Source: Prolixibacteraceae bacterium
GTDB lineage: Bacteria; Bacteroidota; Bacteroidia; Bacteroidales; Prolixibacteraceae
Direction: 5' to 3'
Assembly: GCA_003537645.1 (NCBI GenBank)
Contig: DPRM01000039.1
Span: 16,100 to 80,099, forward strand
DNA: 64,000 nt
Within the stretch, counting starts at the first letter, position 1. Each line of letters opens with the position of its first letter. Position numbers and translations under genes: made by a program. The notes below the pieces were generated by a model that was not told the DNA's origin, did not search any database, and was given only the letters and a program-made list of their open reading frames with translations. Shown here one piece after another: positions 62,555 through 64,000 of this stretch.

Positions 62555-63854
62555 GAGACTGTAAAATGAACTCTGTCTAAAGCAAAAATTAGTTATAATT
62601 GGACTTTAGACAACAAGAGTTATGGAATCAGAAGAATTTAAGTCGATGCGAGACAAAGCTCTTCAGCAGTTGATGAGCGGTCAATCCTTAACGGGTAAAG
62701 ATGGTGTTTTTGCACCTTTACTCAAACAATTTTTAGAGAGTGCCCTTGAAGGTGAAATGTCAGCTCATCTTGGCGACCACGAGCGCAGCCAGGGCAATAA
62801 GCGTAATGGGAAAGGGACCAAAACATTAAAGACGAGCGATGGAATGGTCACCATTTCCACTCCCCAGGACAGGCAAAGTAATTTTGAACCGCAGATAGTC
62901 AAGAAAAGGGAAACCGTCCTTGCAGACAATCTGGCTCCCAAGATAATAGGCTTATATGGTCTTGGGATGAGTTTTCGGGATATCTCACAACATATCAAGG
63001 AGATGTACGATGTCGAGATATCACATGATACTTTGTCCGAGATTACCGACCGTGTTATTCCCATGGTAAAAGAGTGGCAGAACCGTCCGCTGGAAGCTGT
63101 CTATCCCATTGTCTGGCTTGATGCTATGCACTATAAGGTTCGTGACGGGGGAAAGGTTGTTTCCCGTGCAGTCTACAACATATTGGCCTTGAATGTAGAA
63201 GGTCGTAAGGATTTGATTGGTATGTATATCTCTGAGAGTGAAGGCGCTAATTTCTGGCTTTCAGTGCTTACCGATATTAAAAGCCGTGGAGTCAAAGACA
63301 TATTGATTGCCTGTACGGATAATCTGACAGGATTCTCCGAAGCTATTCTAAGTGTTTTTCCTCAGGCAGAGGTTCAAAGTTGTATCATCCATCAGATCCG
63401 AAACTCGTTGAAATATGTTGCATCAAAGGATCAAAAAGCATTTATGAAAGACCTAAAGTTGGTTTATCAGGCTGCCAATAAAAGTCAGGCAGAGGACGCT
63501 TTACTCAAGTTAGAAGAAATTTGGGGTAAAAAATATCCTGTGGTCATCCGATCCTGGAATAACAACTGGGATAAGCTATCGACTTATTTTCAATATGATG
63601 AGTATGTCAGAAAGCTGATTTATACCACTAATGCCGTGGAAGGGTTCCATCGCCAGGTTCGTAAAGTGACCAAAACCAAAGGTGCATTTCCGAACGATAT
63701 GGCACTGCTAAAACTCATCTATCTCACAGTAGAAAACATCTCCAAAAAGTGGACACAACCGCTTCAAAATTGGGGTTTAACCGTTCAGCAACTAAGCATT
63801 AAATTTGGTGATCGGATGAAAACAGATTTATAAACAGAGCTAAATTTGACACTC
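62555..63854 (+). mobile_element. IS256-family insertion sequence
   Basis: About 1.3 kb bounded by imperfect inverted ends: left GAGACTGTAAAATGAACTCT (62555 onward) and right, on the complementary strand, GAGTGTCAAATTTAGCTCTG (63854 inward), aligning with two indels. The flanks TTTAATC (62548-62554) and TTTTATC (63855-63861) differ by one base and may be a decayed target duplication. One transposase gene fills it, intact. Confidence 0.8.
62622..63833 (+). CDS. IS256-family transposase
   Basis: A 403-residue Mutator-like DDE transposase. Catalytic acidic residues lie in VWLDAMHYKVR (first Asp), IACTDNLTGF (second Asp) and the NAVEGFHRQVRKV motif with the catalytic Glu. The family pattern C-x2-H lies in SCIIHQIRNSL. 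The N-terminal MSAHLGDHERSQGNKRNG is also typical. Full length with no frameshift, so the element may still be active. It lies inside the inverted ends. Confidence 0.95.
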   Translation: MESEEFKSMRDKALQQLMSGQSLTGKDGVFAPLLKQFLESALEGEMSAHLGDHERSQGNKRNGKGTKTLKTSDGMVTISTPQDRQSNFEPQIVKKRETVLADNLAPKIIGLYGLGMSFRDISQHIKEMYDVEISHDTLSEITDRVIPMVKEWQNRPLEAVYPIVWLDAMHYKVRDGGKVVSRAVYNILALNVEGRKDLIGMYISESEGANFWLSVLTDIKSRGVKDILIACTDNLTGFSEAILSVFPQAEVQSCIIHQIRNSLKYVASKDQKAFMKDLKLVYQAANKSQAEDALLKLEEIWGKKYPVVIRSWNNNWDKLSTYFQYDEYVRKLIYTTNAVEGFHRQVRKVTKTKGAFPNDMALLKLIYLTVENISKKWTQPLQNWGLTVQQLSIKFGDRMKTDL

Positions 63855-63896
63855 TTTTATCAACCTCAAACGCAAAAATAGTCAGATTCCGTTTTC

Positions 63897-63941
63897 TGTC
63901 AAGGGTATATAAACGGCTCCGTACCTACGCCGCCCTTGACA
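63897..63941. repeat. Inverted repeat beyond the IS256 element
   Basis: TGTCAAGGG and CCCTTGACA are a perfect 9-bp inverted repeat separated by 27 bp, 42 bp after the IS end. It may be another mobile-element end or a regulatory hairpin; the context is cut by the window. Confidence 0.35.
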
Positions 63942-64000
63942 AAACCCAGAATCTAACAAAAAAGCATTTAAGGTTTGGTAATGTACTGAAAAATAGTTGG

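Larger units (their letters stand above)
53779..64000. mobile_element. Left part of a putative integrated genomic island
   Basis: The region right of the tRNA fragment is AT-richer than the left part of the window. It carries accessory genes (PH-like, RiPP-like cluster, repeat proteins, BT4734/VirE-N protein, IS256) rather than housekeeping genes. The right border, intact tRNA and integrase are not in the window, so the element type (phage, ICE, mobilisable island) is undetermined. Confidence 0.6.

Overview
The window reads as a chromosomal segment of a Bacteroidota bacterium, most likely class Bacteroidia and perhaps a Marinilabiliales/Prolixibacteraceae-type environmental lineage. The evidence is the TAnnTTTG-type -7 promoter motif upstream of several genes, weak Shine-Dalgarno sequences, a type IX secretion C-terminal domain on a secreted metalloprotease, DUF4175- and DUF4421-type proteins, a fused DAHP synthase/chorismate mutase, a periplasmic-propeller sensor kinase with a LytTR regulator, and a BT4734/VirE-N type protein. 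Genus-level placement is inference only.

Positions 1-53,700 are ordinary, mostly vertically inherited chromosome. On the minus strand at 1-6,953: a TPR lipoprotein (cut by the window edge), dut, hemW, an Rrf2 regulator, a LutB-like Fe-S protein, rpiB and a Wzx-like flippase. Next come a glutamine cyclotransferase, ruvB and a single-domain response regulator. At 10,115-18,506 is a plus-strand run: a large DUF4175-type membrane/coiled-coil protein, an RsbW-like kinase, ybeY, mnmG, apt and uvrC. A perfect 14-bp palindrome resembling a ParB-binding parS site lies between mnmG and apt, and a near copy lies 5.1 kb further on. At 18.5-25.3 kb rsgA, xth, a DUF4421 protein, a Fic AMP-transferase and tdh are separated by palindromic and tandem intergenic repeats. 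At 25.3-31.6 kb are a secreted GH32 enzyme, a T9SS metalloprotease and a tyrA / DAHP synthase-chorismate mutase operon preceded by a leader peptide rich in Phe, Tyr and Trp and a terminator, i.e. a transcription attenuator. At 31.7-46.4 kb are two envelope glycosyltransferases, rbfA, a methyltransferase, a LolC/E-type permease, a LytS/LytTR two-component pair, NfeD plus flotillin, gdhA and a NarL-like regulator lacking the phospho-acceptor Asp. At 46.6-53.5 kb are a 1,525-aa GAF/receiver/PPDK-N fusion, an orphan NfnA/SudB-like flavoprotein and a hexokinase.

At 53,737-53,778 there is the 3' half of a tRNA gene, probably tRNA-Ala(GGC), with its terminator but no 5' half. This is the signature of an att site, and everything to its right (to the window end, boundary not reached) looks like an integrated, AT-rich genomic island. 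The island carries a PH-like small protein, a long structured inverted-repeat element with a terminator (candidate ncRNA), and the most interesting system in the window: a candidate RiPP locus. That locus has a 40-aa precursor with three Cys (54,740-54,862), a strong hairpin, a FlbD-like small protein, a radical SAM/SPASM maturase with a PqqD-like N-terminus, an unknown 141-aa protein, an amidohydrolase, and a protein made of six 20-residue repeats. An LRR protein, a BT4734/VirE-N protein, an unknown protein and an IS256-family element follow.

No complete rRNA or tRNA gene, CRISPR array, or integrase was found in the window.
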